A stretch of DNA of 64,000 bases from Candidatus Villigracilis adiacens (lineage in GTDB: Bacteria > Chloroflexota > Anaerolineae > Anaerolineales > Villigracilaceae), in contig JADJBU010000022.1 of the NCBI GenBank assembly GCA_016703605.1, positions 124,001 to 188,000 on the forward strand. The letters run 5' to 3'. Shown one piece after another: positions 24,723 through 32,655 of this stretch (position 1 is the first letter of the stretch; the number at the start of each line of letters is the position of its first letter). The translations under genes were made by a program, and so were the position numbers. The notes under the pieces were generated by a model. It had not been told where the DNA came from. It searched no databases and saw only the letters and a program-made list of their open reading frames with translations.

Positions 24723-25694
24723 ATGAAATATTTCGTAACAGGCGCAACTGGTTTCGTCGGCGGCGTGTTGGTAAAAAAACTTCGCGAAGTTGGGCATGAA
24801 GTGAATGCTTCCGTCCGCTCGCCGGAAAAGGCGAAAGATATGCAAGCCCTCGGAGTGAAATTGTTCAAAGGCGATGTGACCGACAAGGAGTCCATGCGCG
24901 AGGCGATGACCGCCGTGGACGGGGTCTATCACGTGGCGGGCTGGTACAAAGTTGGCACAAGAGACAAGAGCGGCGGTGCGCGGGTCAACATCAACGGCAC
25001 ACGCAATGTTTTGGAATTGATGCAGGAATTGAATATCCCCAAAGGCGTGTATACCAGCACACTGGCGATCGACTCAGATACCAAGGGCGTGCTTGCAGAC
25101 GAGAATTATCACTTCACAGGCGAGCATCTCAGCGAATACGACCGCACCAAGGCAGAAGCGCATAAACTGGCGAATGAATTCATCAAACAGGGATTACCCC
25201 TGGTCATCGTCCAGCCGGGGTTGATCTACGGACCCGGCGATACCTCCACAGTGCGCGTCAACTTGCTCGACCTCTTGAACGGCAAACTACCCATGCTGCC
25301 CAACCAGACTGGTTATTGCTGGGCACATGTGGACGATGCTGTGGATGGGCACATTCTCGCCATGGAAAAAGGCAAGACCGGCGAAAGCTATATCATTTGC
25401 GGTGAACCCTTTACAGCGCTGGATGCCTTTACCCTCGCCGCCAAAACTGCAAACGTGAAAGCGCCCATGACCGCCCCGTACCAGATGATGAAAGCCCTCT
25501 CGGTGCTGGTCACGCCCTTTGATTCGCTCATGCCGCCCACATATACCTCCGAAGGGCTGCGCGTGGTCAGCGGCGTAACCTACTATGGAGATAACAGCAA
25601 AGCCAAACGCGAGTTGGGCTTCAATCCGCGCCCGGTGAGCGAAGGCTGGGCGGAAACGGTGCGACATGAGATGAAACTGCTTGGGATGCAATAA
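24723..25694 (+). CDS. NAD-dependent epimerase/dehydratase family protein
   Basis: 323 residues, extended short-chain dehydrogenase fold. The Rossmann loop TGATGFVGG (residues 7-15) binds NAD(P); DVTDKESMREAM gives the adenine-side Asp; VYHVAGWYK and the active-site region with YTSTLAIDS and EYDRTKAEAHK, where Tyr-x-x-x-Lys is YDRTK, follow. The family resembles dihydroflavonol reductase-like (DFR) enzymes and hopanoid-associated sugar epimerases. The substrate is unknown. It is divergent from tetR with the operator between, so it may belong to the same regulon. GAGGAG precedes the ATG. Confidence 0.88.
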   Translation: MKYFVTGATGFVGGVLVKKLREVGHEVNASVRSPEKAKDMQALGVKLFKGDVTDKESMREAMTAVDGVYHVAGWYKVGTRDKSGGARVNINGTRNVLELMQELNIPKGVYTSTLAIDSDTKGVLADENYHFTGEHLSEYDRTKAEAHKLANEFIKQGLPLVIVQPGLIYGPGDTSTVRVNLLDLLNGKLPMLPNQTGYCWAHVDDAVDGHILAMEKGKTGESYIICGEPFTALDAFTLAAKTANVKAPMTAPYQMMKALSVLVTPFDSLMPPTYTSEGLRVVSGVTYYGDNSKAKRELGFNPRPVSEGWAETVRHEMKLLGMQ

Positions 25695-25765
25695 ACAGCC
25701 GATGGTCAGTACCAGAACAGGCACGGGAAAGAGACGGAACTCCTCCGCCTTTTTCTTTTTTCTAA

Positions 25766-25774
25766 TGCTATAAT
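25766..25774 (+). promoter_or_regulatory. Extended -10 promoter of a probably leaderless mRNA
   Basis: TGCTATAAT at 25766-25774 is an exact extended -10 box, and the ATG of the next gene begins at 25781, only six bases after it. Transcription would start at or near the A of ATG; no Shine-Dalgarno is present. Confidence 0.6.
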
Positions 25775-25780
25775 TAATTC

Positions 25781-26245
25781 ATGTCAGCGCCCAATCCCAC
25801 TGAAACCACCCCGCAAACCCCACCGTTAACGCCCGAGCAACTGGCGGAAATCCGCGAACAGGAACGCAAGCAAAAGCAGATGATGGCTGGCATTATTGCC
25901 ATTGTCGTCCTTCTGGTTGCCCTGTTGGGCGTGGCGATCTATTTTCTCTTACAGCCCGCCACCCCCACAGACAAGATCCGCGATGTGTTCATCATCGTCG
26001 TCGCGCTCGAAACGCTGGTGATCGGCGTGGCATTGATCGTGCTTGTCGTTCAACTTGCCAGCCTGATCAACCTTTTGCAGAACGAGGTGCGCCCGATCCT
26101 TCATGCCACCAGCGAAACGGTCAACACCCTGCGCGGCACCGCGGAATTTTTGGGCGAGAACGTCGTGGAGCCGGTCATCAAACTAAACGGCTATCTGGCG
26201 GGCTTGAAGCGTATGTTAGAATTATTAGGCGTTAAGCCTAAATAG
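25781..26245 (+). CDS. Two-TM membrane protein with DUF948-like C-terminus
   Basis: 154 residues. A Pro/Thr-rich polar N-terminus (30 residues) leads into membrane segments at about 36-58 and 66-92. The following helix, LINLLQNEVRPILHATSETVNTLRGTAEFLGENVVEPVIKLNGYLAGL, resembles the long amphipathic helix of DUF948/YtxG proteins. YtxG and YtxH genes are adjacent in Bacillus as well, and a YtxH gene lies 32 bases downstream here, which supports the match. The pair is related to general stress in Bacillus; the role here is not known. Confidence 0.7.
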   Translation: MSAPNPTETTPQTPPLTPEQLAEIREQERKQKQMMAGIIAIVVLLVALLGVAIYFLLQPATPTDKIRDVFIIVVALETLVIGVALIVLVVQLASLINLLQNEVRPILHATSETVNTLRGTAEFLGENVVEPVIKLNGYLAGLKRMLELLGVKPK

Positions 26246-26277
26246 AAACCTATCCCCATTGTAAAAAGGAGAATACC

Positions 26278-26622
26278 ATGTCTGACCGTGATGAATTTGG
26301 AGCCTTTCTCGTAGGATTTGTCGTCGGCGGGCTGACCGGCGCCGTTGTTGCCCTGCTCTTCGCCCCGCAATCGGGCGAGGAAACCCGCGCATTGATCAAG
26401 GATAAATCCATTGAACTGCGCGACAAGGCTCAGATGACCGCTGAAGAAGCCTACGCCCGCGCCGAAGCCGCCGCCAAGGAAGCCCGCGCCCGCGCCGAGG
26501 AACTCGCGCATGAAGCCCGTGCTCGCGCCGAGCAGCTTGCCGCCGAGGTGAAGGAACGCGGCAAGGGAGCGCTCGAAGCCGTGCGCAAACCCAAAAAGGG
26601 CGACGAGCCCACCCCCGCGTAA
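26278..26622 (+). CDS. YtxH-domain protein
   Basis: 114 residues. One glycine-rich membrane segment (residues 8-27, FLVGFVVGGLTGAVVALLFAP) followed by QSGEETR is the YtxH signature. The rest is a long charged helix of Ala/Glu/Arg 11-residue-like repeats (EARARAEELAHEARARAEQLA), similar to LEA or apolipoprotein-type helices. A strong Shine-Dalgarno AAAAAGGAGA precedes the start. Family members are small stress-related membrane proteins. It ends the short operon, followed by a perfect terminator. Confidence 0.85.
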   Translation: MSDRDEFGAFLVGFVVGGLTGAVVALLFAPQSGEETRALIKDKSIELRDKAQMTAEEAYARAEAAAKEARARAEELAHEARARAEQLAAEVKERGKGALEAVRKPKKGDEPTPA

Positions 26623-26635
26623 TTCAGAAGACCGG

Positions 26636-26672
26636 CGAGGGTTTGACGATCAGTCAAACCCTCGTTTTATTT
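26636..26672 (+). terminator. Intrinsic terminator after the YtxH gene
   Basis: A 12-bp perfect stem (CGAGGGTTTGAC with GTCAAACCCTCG), a 5-base loop and TTTTATTT. Confidence 0.9.
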
Positions 26673-26686
26673 CAAGCCAGGACAAC

Positions 26687-27298
26687 ATGCGCCGCTTCAT
26701 GCGCTTTTTTTATTTTTTACTTTATCATCCCCTTGCCTTCACGTATGACCTTGTGGCCTGGGTGGTTTCATTCGGCAAATGGAATGACTGGGTCCTGAGC
26801 ATTTTCCCCCTCATTGAAGGGACTCGCATCCTCGAACTGGGACATGGTCCCGGTCACTTGCAGCGCTTCCTGCTGGACCGGGGGCTGAGTCCTGTTGCCC
26901 TGGACGAATCCACGCAGATGGGGCGACTCGCAAAACGCCGCCTCGGCGGAAAGCACAAACTCGCACGCGGACTCGCCCAGTCCCTGCCCTTCCCAACAGA
27001 TCATTTCGATACGGTCGTTTCCACTTTTCCCAGCGAATACATTTTCGAAGCGGAAACCCTCGCTGAGATTCGCCGCGTCCTCACACCGGCTGGAAGGCTG
27101 GTCATCCTGCCCGTCGCATTCCCGTCGAATGGATTCCTCAAGTGGCTGTACAAAGTCACCGGCGAAACCCCGGAGGAACTGGACAACGCCCTAAAAGAAA
27201 GGGTTCAACAAGCCTTCGAAAAGGCGGGCTTCGAGATGGAGGCTCAGGTGAAGGAGACGAAGGAAAGCCGTCTGGTTATCCTGCTCGCGCGGGGTTGA
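26687..27298 (+). CDS. Class I SAM-dependent methyltransferase
   Basis: 203 residues. Motif I is RILELGHGPGHLQRFLL (residues about 46-62), motif II PVALDESTQMGRLAKRRL, then LPFPTDHFDTVVSTFPSEYI and the post-III LTPAGRLVILPV. The first 25 residues are hydrophobic and aromatic (FFYFLLYHPLAFTYDLVAWVV), suggesting membrane association. It resembles UbiE-type methyltransferases acting on lipids or quinones, but the substrate is unknown. There is no good Shine-Dalgarno; an ATG four codons later is also possible. Confidence 0.8.
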   Translation: MRRFMRFFYFLLYHPLAFTYDLVAWVVSFGKWNDWVLSIFPLIEGTRILELGHGPGHLQRFLLDRGLSPVALDESTQMGRLAKRRLGGKHKLARGLAQSLPFPTDHFDTVVSTFPSEYIFEAETLAEIRRVLTPAGRLVILPVAFPSNGFLKWLYKVTGETPEELDNALKERVQQAFEKAGFEMEAQVKETKESRLVILLARG

Positions 27299-27303
27299 CA
27301 GCA

Positions 27304-27369
27304 GTCTAAAGGTGTGCAAGCAAAGGTTGTCAGTTTGGCCTGACATGTTTTGCCTGCACACGTCTAAAG
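27304..27369. mobile_element. 50-bp palindromic element with 8-bp target duplication
   Basis: The element spans 27312-27361 with ends GTGTGCAAGCAAA and TTTTGCCTGCACAC as terminal inverted repeats and an inner TTGTCAG/CTGACA pair, so it folds into a near-complete hairpin. It is flanked by perfect 8-bp direct repeats GTCTAAAG (27304-27311, 27362-27369). The right flank belongs to an AAAGTC-GGGA-GACTTT hairpin at 27366-27381, into which it seems to have inserted. A longer copy lies at 29276-29410. Confidence 0.8.
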
Positions 27370-27416
27370 TCGGGAGACTTTGGACTCCACCCCTGGGTGT
27401 AAAATATGCCGACTTT

Positions 27417-29207
27417 ATGAGTAAACCGAATCCAAAACCCCAAACCGCTTTATATTTCAACCTGACCGTGCTTGCAGCCTTCTTCCATGCCTTCATGGAA
27501 TGGCTGTTCTTCGTCACCCAATCCTCCTCCCTCTCAACGCTCTCATGGTTCGATAAATTAAAGGTCTTCTTCGTCACCGGCGGCGTGGTTTCGCTTCTTC
27601 CCCTGCTCCTGCTGCTGGCTCTCATCATCCCTGCGCGTAAATGGAAAACGCCCGGATATATACCGGCGGCGCTCATGCTTTCGCTGACCGCGCTGATCCT
27701 GCTCGATAATTTCACCTACACTGTGGCACAGTTCGGCATCGTCTCCACCACAGGCGCCTGGCGGATCCTTTACATTGCAGGGTTGGCAGTCATCTTTTAT
27801 GGCATGTTCCGATTTATCCGAAGGCAAACCCTTTGGAAGGGCGCATCCTACCTGACCTCCTCCCTGCTTGCCATCTCCGCTGTGGGGGGCATATCCATCT
27901 ATGCCGCGCGCAATTCCGCGTTGGACGGATACTCCCTCGCCCCGTTTTCGGACCGCCCCAACATCATCATCATCGGCGGAGACGGGTTGAGCGCAAGGTA
28001 TCTTTCCGCCTACGGCTTCGACGAAGACACCTCGCCCTTCCTCGCCGAACTGATGGGGTCCTCGCTTGTGGCGGAAAACGCCTTTCCCAACGCCTCCAGT
28101 ACCACCGCTTCGACGACCTCCATCCTGACCGGCCAGGAACCTGCCGAAGTGAAGGTCTACCGCTACCCGGATATCCTCTCAGACGAAGACTCCCTCAAAC
28201 ACTTACCTGGCATCCTGCAAAACGCCGGATACCAAACCGTCGAGATCGGCGCCCCATCCTACGTGGATGCGCGTAAAGTCAACATCGCCAACGGATTCGA
28301 CATCGTCAACGGGCAATCCTACGAAAACCCGATCCTCGACGCGCTCCAACCCGCGCTGGGTAATTCGCCTTCCGCCTACTTCATCCAGATCGTCGTCGAA
28401 CGGATCAGCCAGCGCCTCATGCACATCTTCTTTATCAGCGACATGGAAAACCCTTTTGAGGCGGTCAATAACCCCAAAGCGCGCATCACAGACGCCGAAC
28501 GCAAAGACCAGATCGTCTCCCTGCTCGAAGACAGCGATGAGCCGCTTTTCATCTTCGCCCACTTCATGAATACCCACGGTCCGCACTTTGGCTCCGACGA
28601 TAACAACTCAACAGTCGAATCTCCTAATGCCGAAGAGGAATGGGATGTGGAACTCTACAAGGATGCCATCCGCAACTTCGACGGTCATGTCCGCGAGATA
28701 TATAGCCGCCTCGCAGAATCCGGCGAACTGGAAAACACAATCCTGGTCATCTACACCGACCATGGATATCGTTATGTCGTCAATGCACGCATCCCAATCA
28801 TCATCCGTTTTCCGAACGCGGATCATGCCGGACCCGTGGCAAACAACGCCCAGATCGTCGACATTCCCGTTACGCTTCTCGATTATCTCGGCGCGGAGAA
28901 ACCCGAATGGATGTCGGGCATGTCACTCATCGGAGAAGAGCCGCCCGCCGACCGTCACATCGTCAGCATCACCGCCGGGTCGCCCAAAAAGATCAAACCG
29001 CCCTTTTACCAGATCAAATCTGTGCAGGTGCTCGTCTGCCAGAAATGGTATGTGTTGAATGTGCAGGACCTCGAGTGGAAGACGGGCGAAGTCTTCGGTC
29101 ACACCGCGCCCTGCGACCCATCCCTGCTGCCGCCCGAGGACGAAATCCGCCAAAAGATCGTGGATTATCTCGAGCATTACGAATACGACGTTAGCGGGTT
29201 GAAATAA
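27417..29207 (+). CDS. Membrane-anchored sulfatase / alkaline-phosphatase-superfamily protein
   Basis: 596 residues from ATG 27417; upstream frame passes through the mobile element. Four to five membrane spans occupy residues 10-165. The extracellular domain begins NIIIIGGDGLSARYLSAYG with the metal-binding Asp, followed by the nucleophile region NASSTTASTTSILTG, and carries FAHFMNTHGPH and YTDHGYRY (metal Asp-His) as in LtaS, MdoB and EptA-type phosphotransferases and sulfatases. The nucleophile is most likely a Thr or Ser in STTAST. It may transfer or cleave a phospho- or sulfo-head group on lipids or glycans. A TAAAAT box lies 11 bases before the ATG and no Shine-Dalgarno is seen. Confidence 0.85.
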   Translation: MSKPNPKPQTALYFNLTVLAAFFHAFMEWLFFVTQSSSLSTLSWFDKLKVFFVTGGVVSLLPLLLLLALIIPARKWKTPGYIPAALMLSLTALILLDNFTYTVAQFGIVSTTGAWRILYIAGLAVIFYGMFRFIRRQTLWKGASYLTSSLLAISAVGGISIYAARNSALDGYSLAPFSDRPNIIIIGGDGLSARYLSAYGFDEDTSPFLAELMGSSLVAENAFPNASSTTASTTSILTGQEPAEVKVYRYPDILSDEDSLKHLPGILQNAGYQTVEIGAPSYVDARKVNIANGFDIVNGQSYENPILDALQPALGNSPSAYFIQIVVERISQRLMHIFFISDMENPFEAVNNPKARITDAERKDQIVSLLEDSDEPLFIFAHFMNTHGPHFGSDDNNSTVESPNAEEEWDVELYKDAIRNFDGHVREIYSRLAESGELENTILVIYTDHGYRYVVNARIPIIIRFPNADHAGPVANNAQIVDIPVTLLDYLGAEKPEWMSGMSLIGEEPPADRHIVSITAGSPKKIKPPFYQIKSVQVLVCQKWYVLNVQDLEWKTGEVFGHTAPCDPSLLPPEDEIRQKIVDYLEHYEYDVSGLK

Positions 29208-29267
29208 CCCAACATCGCCGTCCCACCCCGTTCGCTACTATTTCACTTACTCACTTTCCACCCGCTA

Positions 29268-29418
29268 CTTTCCACGTGTGCAGGCAAAGGTTGTCAGTTT
29301 GGACTGCAAAATCTCCTGATTTTGCTCGAAAGTCGGGAGATGTCGTGGCGCCGTTGGCGCCACCACAGCGCCGCTTTCGACTCCGTGCCTGACATGTTTT
29401 GCTTGCACACCTTTCCAC
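29268..29418. mobile_element. Long copy of the GTGTGCA element, with 8-bp target duplication and an 85-bp insert
   Basis: The element spans 29276-29410. Its outer parts (29276-29302 and 29388-29410) match the 50-bp copy at 27312-27361 almost base for base, and it is flanked by the perfect octamer CTTTCCAC (29268-29275, 29411-29418). An extra 85 bases at 29303-29387 sit in the loop and contain a GCAAAATC-TCCT-GATTTTGC hairpin (29306-29325) and the palindrome GTGGCGCCGTTGGCGCCAC. Confidence 0.8.
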
Positions 29419-29462
29419 TTTTGTCTTTCATCCTTCATCATTCCTCCTTTATACTTCCCCCC

Positions 29463-31016
29463 ATGAAACGCTACCTCCTCTTCACTGTCTTTATCTCCGG
29501 CATGACCACGCTTGCGGCGGAACTCGCGGCTGGACGTTTGATCGGCAACGTCTTCGGCACGAGCAACCTCGTCTGGGCAAGCATCATCGGGCTGATCCTC
29601 ATCTACCTCACGCTTGGCTACTTTCTCGGCGGCAAATGGGCGGACCAAAACCCGACCCCCCTCGCCATGTATCGCATTCTGGCGTGGGGGGCATTCACCG
29701 TGGGGCTGGTCCCTTATGCGGCAGTACCCGTCCTCCGGTCCGCGGCGGATGCGTTCGAAGCCCTGAGCGTCGGCATTATGGCGGGTTCCTTCATCGTGGT
29801 ATTGATCCTCTTCATCGTCCCCATCACCCTGCTTGGAACCATCTCCCCCTACGCCATCCGCCTCTCGGTGGACGACGCCAGCAAAGCCGGGCAGATCTCC
29901 GGGCAAATCTACGCCGTCTCGACCCTCGGCTCATTCATCGGGACGTTTCTTCCCACGCTGGTCTTCATCCCCACCATCGGCACCACAAAAACATTTCTCG
30001 TGTTCGGTCTCTTCCTTCTTCTCGTCGCACTGGCAGGTTTGGCAAAATTTGCAGGCAGAAGGGAAATGCTCAAACTGATCTGGATGCCCATCCTGCTTGC
30101 GCTCATCGCCGTCCTCTTCGCAAATCAATCGCTCAAGAACAACACCGGGCAGGTCTACGAAACCGAATCCGAATACAACTATATTCAGGTGCAGGAGGCG
30201 AACGGCTTTACCCTGTTGAGGCTCAACGACGGGCAGGGCATCCATTCCATCTACCATCCCGACACGCTTTTCTACAACGGTCCCTGGGAACAATTCTCGG
30301 TGGGACCATTTTTTTATGAAGACCGCTCGCCCGACGATGTGCGCAGGATGGCGATTGTCGGTCTCGCGGCAGGGACGGCCGCCCGCCAGGCAACCGCCAT
30401 CTACGGCGGGGATTTACAGATCGACGGCTTCGAACTTGACCCAAGGATCGTCGAAGTCGGGTACGAATACTTTCATATGGGATCGCCCAACCTGAACATT
30501 ATCATCGGCGACGGCCGATTGAACCTCGACCGGTCGCCGGAAAGATACGACATCATCGCCGTGGACGCCTACAAACCGCCCTACATCCCGCCTCACATGA
30601 CGACCCTGGAATTTTTCACGATCTGCGCCTCTCACCTGACCGAGAACGGAGTCCTGACCCTCAACGTTGGTTCCACGCCGGGAGACCGCCGCCTGATAGA
30701 CGGACTCGCCACAACCATGGCGCAGGTCTTTCCCACCGTCCACACCATGGACATCCCCGGCACGCTCAATACCATGATCTTCGCCACAAAACAGCCGACA
30801 ACCCCCGACGCCCTGCTTGCCAACGTCCAACGACTTGGGCAGGACGCGTCGATCAACCCGCTGCTCGTCACAGCCATGTCTTCCACCTACCTCCACTTGA
30901 ATCCCGCTTACGAAACCACAACCGTCTTTACAGACGATCTTGCCCCCATCGAATGGATCGTCAACGACATGGTCGTCAGGTTCGTTTTGCAGGGCGGGCT
31001 TGAGTTTTTACAATGA
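29463..31016 (+). CDS. Fused membrane / spermidine synthase-like protein
   Basis: 517 residues from ATG 29463, which follows a TATACT box by seven bases and lacks a Shine-Dalgarno, so a leaderless mRNA is likely. Residues 1-220 carry six to seven membrane spans (GMTTLAAELAAGRLIGNVFGTSNLVWASIIG, YLTLGYFLGGKWAD). The soluble C-terminal part is a spermidine-synthase-like Rossmann domain: RMAIVGLAAGTAARQATAIYGG, IDGFELDPRIVEVGYEYF, IIIGDGRLNL and YDIIAVDAYKPPYIPPHM. The key aspartates of aminopropyl transfer are only partly kept, as usual in these fused proteins. The stop overlaps the next gene by 4 bases. Its substrate is unknown. Confidence 0.87.
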   Translation: MKRYLLFTVFISGMTTLAAELAAGRLIGNVFGTSNLVWASIIGLILIYLTLGYFLGGKWADQNPTPLAMYRILAWGAFTVGLVPYAAVPVLRSAADAFEALSVGIMAGSFIVVLILFIVPITLLGTISPYAIRLSVDDASKAGQISGQIYAVSTLGSFIGTFLPTLVFIPTIGTTKTFLVFGLFLLLVALAGLAKFAGRREMLKLIWMPILLALIAVLFANQSLKNNTGQVYETESEYNYIQVQEANGFTLLRLNDGQGIHSIYHPDTLFYNGPWEQFSVGPFFYEDRSPDDVRRMAIVGLAAGTAARQATAIYGGDLQIDGFELDPRIVEVGYEYFHMGSPNLNIIIGDGRLNLDRSPERYDIIAVDAYKPPYIPPHMTTLEFFTICASHLTENGVLTLNVGSTPGDRRLIDGLATTMAQVFPTVHTMDIPGTLNTMIFATKQPTTPDALLANVQRLGQDASINPLLVTAMSSTYLHLNPAYETTTVFTDDLAPIEWIVNDMVVRFVLQGGLEFLQ

Positions 31017-31678
31017 AAATTCTCTCCCACCTCATCTCCCTCGCCACACCTGTTGCGCTGATGGGGTTCGCCCTGCGCGTCATGCTCACCCCCTTATATT
31101 TCAACGTCGAGTACAACATGCCGTATTTCCCGGAAGACCCCTACGGCTTCACAAAGGCAGACCGCCTCAAATGGGCGGAGCCTTCCGTCGAATATCTCGT
31201 CAACAGCGCGGATATTTCCCACCTCGGCGATCTCGAATTCGATAACGGAATGCCGATCTACAACGAACGCGAACTCAGTCACATGGAAGATGTCAAAGGC
31301 GTGGTGCAGGGTTCGTTAAAAGCCTGGTACCTCTCTCTTGCAATTCTAGCCGCCCTTGCCTTCCTCTTTTGGAGGGCGCAAGCCATGCCCGAATACCTTA
31401 ACGGTTTGAGGCGCGGCGGCTGGTGGATGATCGTCCTCGCGGCGGCGCTTGCCTTCATCGCCGGGGCGGGGATTTTGCTCAACCCGGATATCTTCTGGAA
31501 TTTCTTCGCCTGGTTCCACTCCCTGTTCTTCGAAGGCGACTCCTGGCTCTTCTACAACTCCGACACCCTCATCCGCCTCTTTCCCATCCGCTTCTGGCAG
31601 GATGCCGTCATCGCCATGGCAGTCATCGCGCTGGGCGGCGGGGCGGGCTTGGCGTACGGAATTCGCCGAACGGGTTGA
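31013..31678 (+). CDS. TIGR01906/DUF1461-type integral membrane protein
   Basis: 221 residues. One N-terminal span, a loop with VEYNMPYFPEDPYGFTKADRL and DISHLGDLEFDNGMPIYNERELSHMEDVK, then three more spans, and FHSLFFEGDSWLFYNSDTLIRLFPIRFWQD between them. The FTxxDRL, NERELxHMxDV and FHxLFFxGDSWxF motifs are the hallmarks of this family, known from Firmicutes (where a lipoprotein-modifying relative, Lit, has the same fold). It is translationally coupled to the spermidine-synthase-like gene. A role in envelope lipid or lipoprotein modification is inference. Confidence 0.85.
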   Translation: MKILSHLISLATPVALMGFALRVMLTPLYFNVEYNMPYFPEDPYGFTKADRLKWAEPSVEYLVNSADISHLGDLEFDNGMPIYNERELSHMEDVKGVVQGSLKAWYLSLAILAALAFLFWRAQAMPEYLNGLRRGGWWMIVLAAALAFIAGAGILLNPDIFWNFFAWFHSLFFEGDSWLFYNSDTLIRLFPIRFWQDAVIAMAVIALGGGAGLAYGIRRTG

Positions 31679-31711
31679 GTATCAGATTCCGTGATGCGTA
31701 ATCCGTAACAA

Positions 31712-31725
31712 GCGATTTACATCGC
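31712..31725. repeat. Short palindrome GCGAT-TTAC-ATCGC
   Basis: A five-base-pair arm palindrome 34 bases after the DUF1461 gene stop, similar in form to the GCAAGAT-TT-ATCTTGC palindromes elsewhere. Confidence 0.35.
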
Positions 31726-31767
31726 GCACCGCCTTTCACTCCTACTTCTCTCCCCCGCATCCCCGTC

Positions 31768-32628
31768 ATGCTTCTCACCGACCAGCAATGCCTTGAAATC
31801 TACCGCAGGCCCCGCGCGGAGTTGATTCAACTTGCGGAGGCGCACACGCTTACCGTGCAAGCCTGGCTCTCGTCCCGCAGCCCGGAGGCAAAGACATTTC
31901 AGGGAAGGGGAGTTCGAGCCTCGTCCACCGGTTTCAAGATACCCCTCCTGAACCTCGCGTTGGGATGCAACTTCCCCGAGGGCATGGACGAAGACGAGAT
32001 CGGCGCGGAGGTGGAAGCGGTAAAACGATTCTTCGCGGAGAGGGGCGCGCCCTGGTATTGGTGGATGAACAGCGAGCCTTCGCCAAAACATATCAGTCGG
32101 ATTCTCGAACAGCGCGGCTTGGTTTATGACGATCCGCCGCTTCCAGCCATGATCGCGCCAAAGATTCAAAATTTTGCAACCCTGCCAACTTACGATCGGG
32201 ACATTCACGTTTGGCGGGCAAACTCCATTGCAGACTTGCAGTCTGCCAGCAAGATTCGGCGCATTGCCTTCGGCTTCAAAGAAGGGGAAGCGCTGACCTA
32301 CTTCGAGGACATGGCGCGGGACTGGCTGTCAGACGAGAGCGCAGCCCGGTTGTACCTCGCAGGCTCGAGCGAGTCCGATCCGGTTTCGATCGGGGCAGTG
32401 ATCCATGCCGCGGGGATTCCCGGAATCTACGTCATGGCAACGCTTCCGGAGCATCATCGCAAGGGATATGGCAAGGCGGCGTTGACCGCCCTGCTGCTAG
32501 ACGCGGCGCGCATGGAGGGTGATATGGTCGCATTGACGGCAAGCAGCGCGGGCGCGGGGTTATATTCCCAATTCGGGTTCAGGCGCCTGTTTGCATTCGA
32601 TTTCTACTCGATACCGGATGAAGTATAA
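31768..32628 (+). CDS. GNAT family N-acetyltransferase
   Basis: 286 residues. The N-terminal half (1-140) is not recognised. The C-terminal half has the GNAT core: IRRIAFGFKEGEALTYFEDMA, AGIPGIYVMATLPEHHRKGYGKAALTALLLDAA (acetyl-CoA loop, about residues 220-245) and VALTASSAGAGLYSQFGFRRLFAFDFYS. The VxPxxRxKGxG loop is slightly varied (LPEHHRKGYGKA). It probably acetylates a small molecule or peptide. No Shine-Dalgarno is evident before the ATG and the start could be internal. fabG follows after 27 bases and may be co-transcribed. Confidence 0.8.
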   Translation: MLLTDQQCLEIYRRPRAELIQLAEAHTLTVQAWLSSRSPEAKTFQGRGVRASSTGFKIPLLNLALGCNFPEGMDEDEIGAEVEAVKRFFAERGAPWYWWMNSEPSPKHISRILEQRGLVYDDPPLPAMIAPKIQNFATLPTYDRDIHVWRANSIADLQSASKIRRIAFGFKEGEALTYFEDMARDWLSDESAARLYLAGSSESDPVSIGAVIHAAGIPGIYVMATLPEHHRKGYGKAALTALLLDAARMEGDMVALTASSAGAGLYSQFGFRRLFAFDFYSIPDEV

Positions 32629-32655
32629 TTTCATCAGCGCGACAGGAGAATCTTA

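Noticed and set aside
27312..27416. Longer start of the sulfatase-like gene
   Set aside because: This part is the 50-bp mobile element and a hairpin; the first membrane protein-like residues follow the ATG at 27417.
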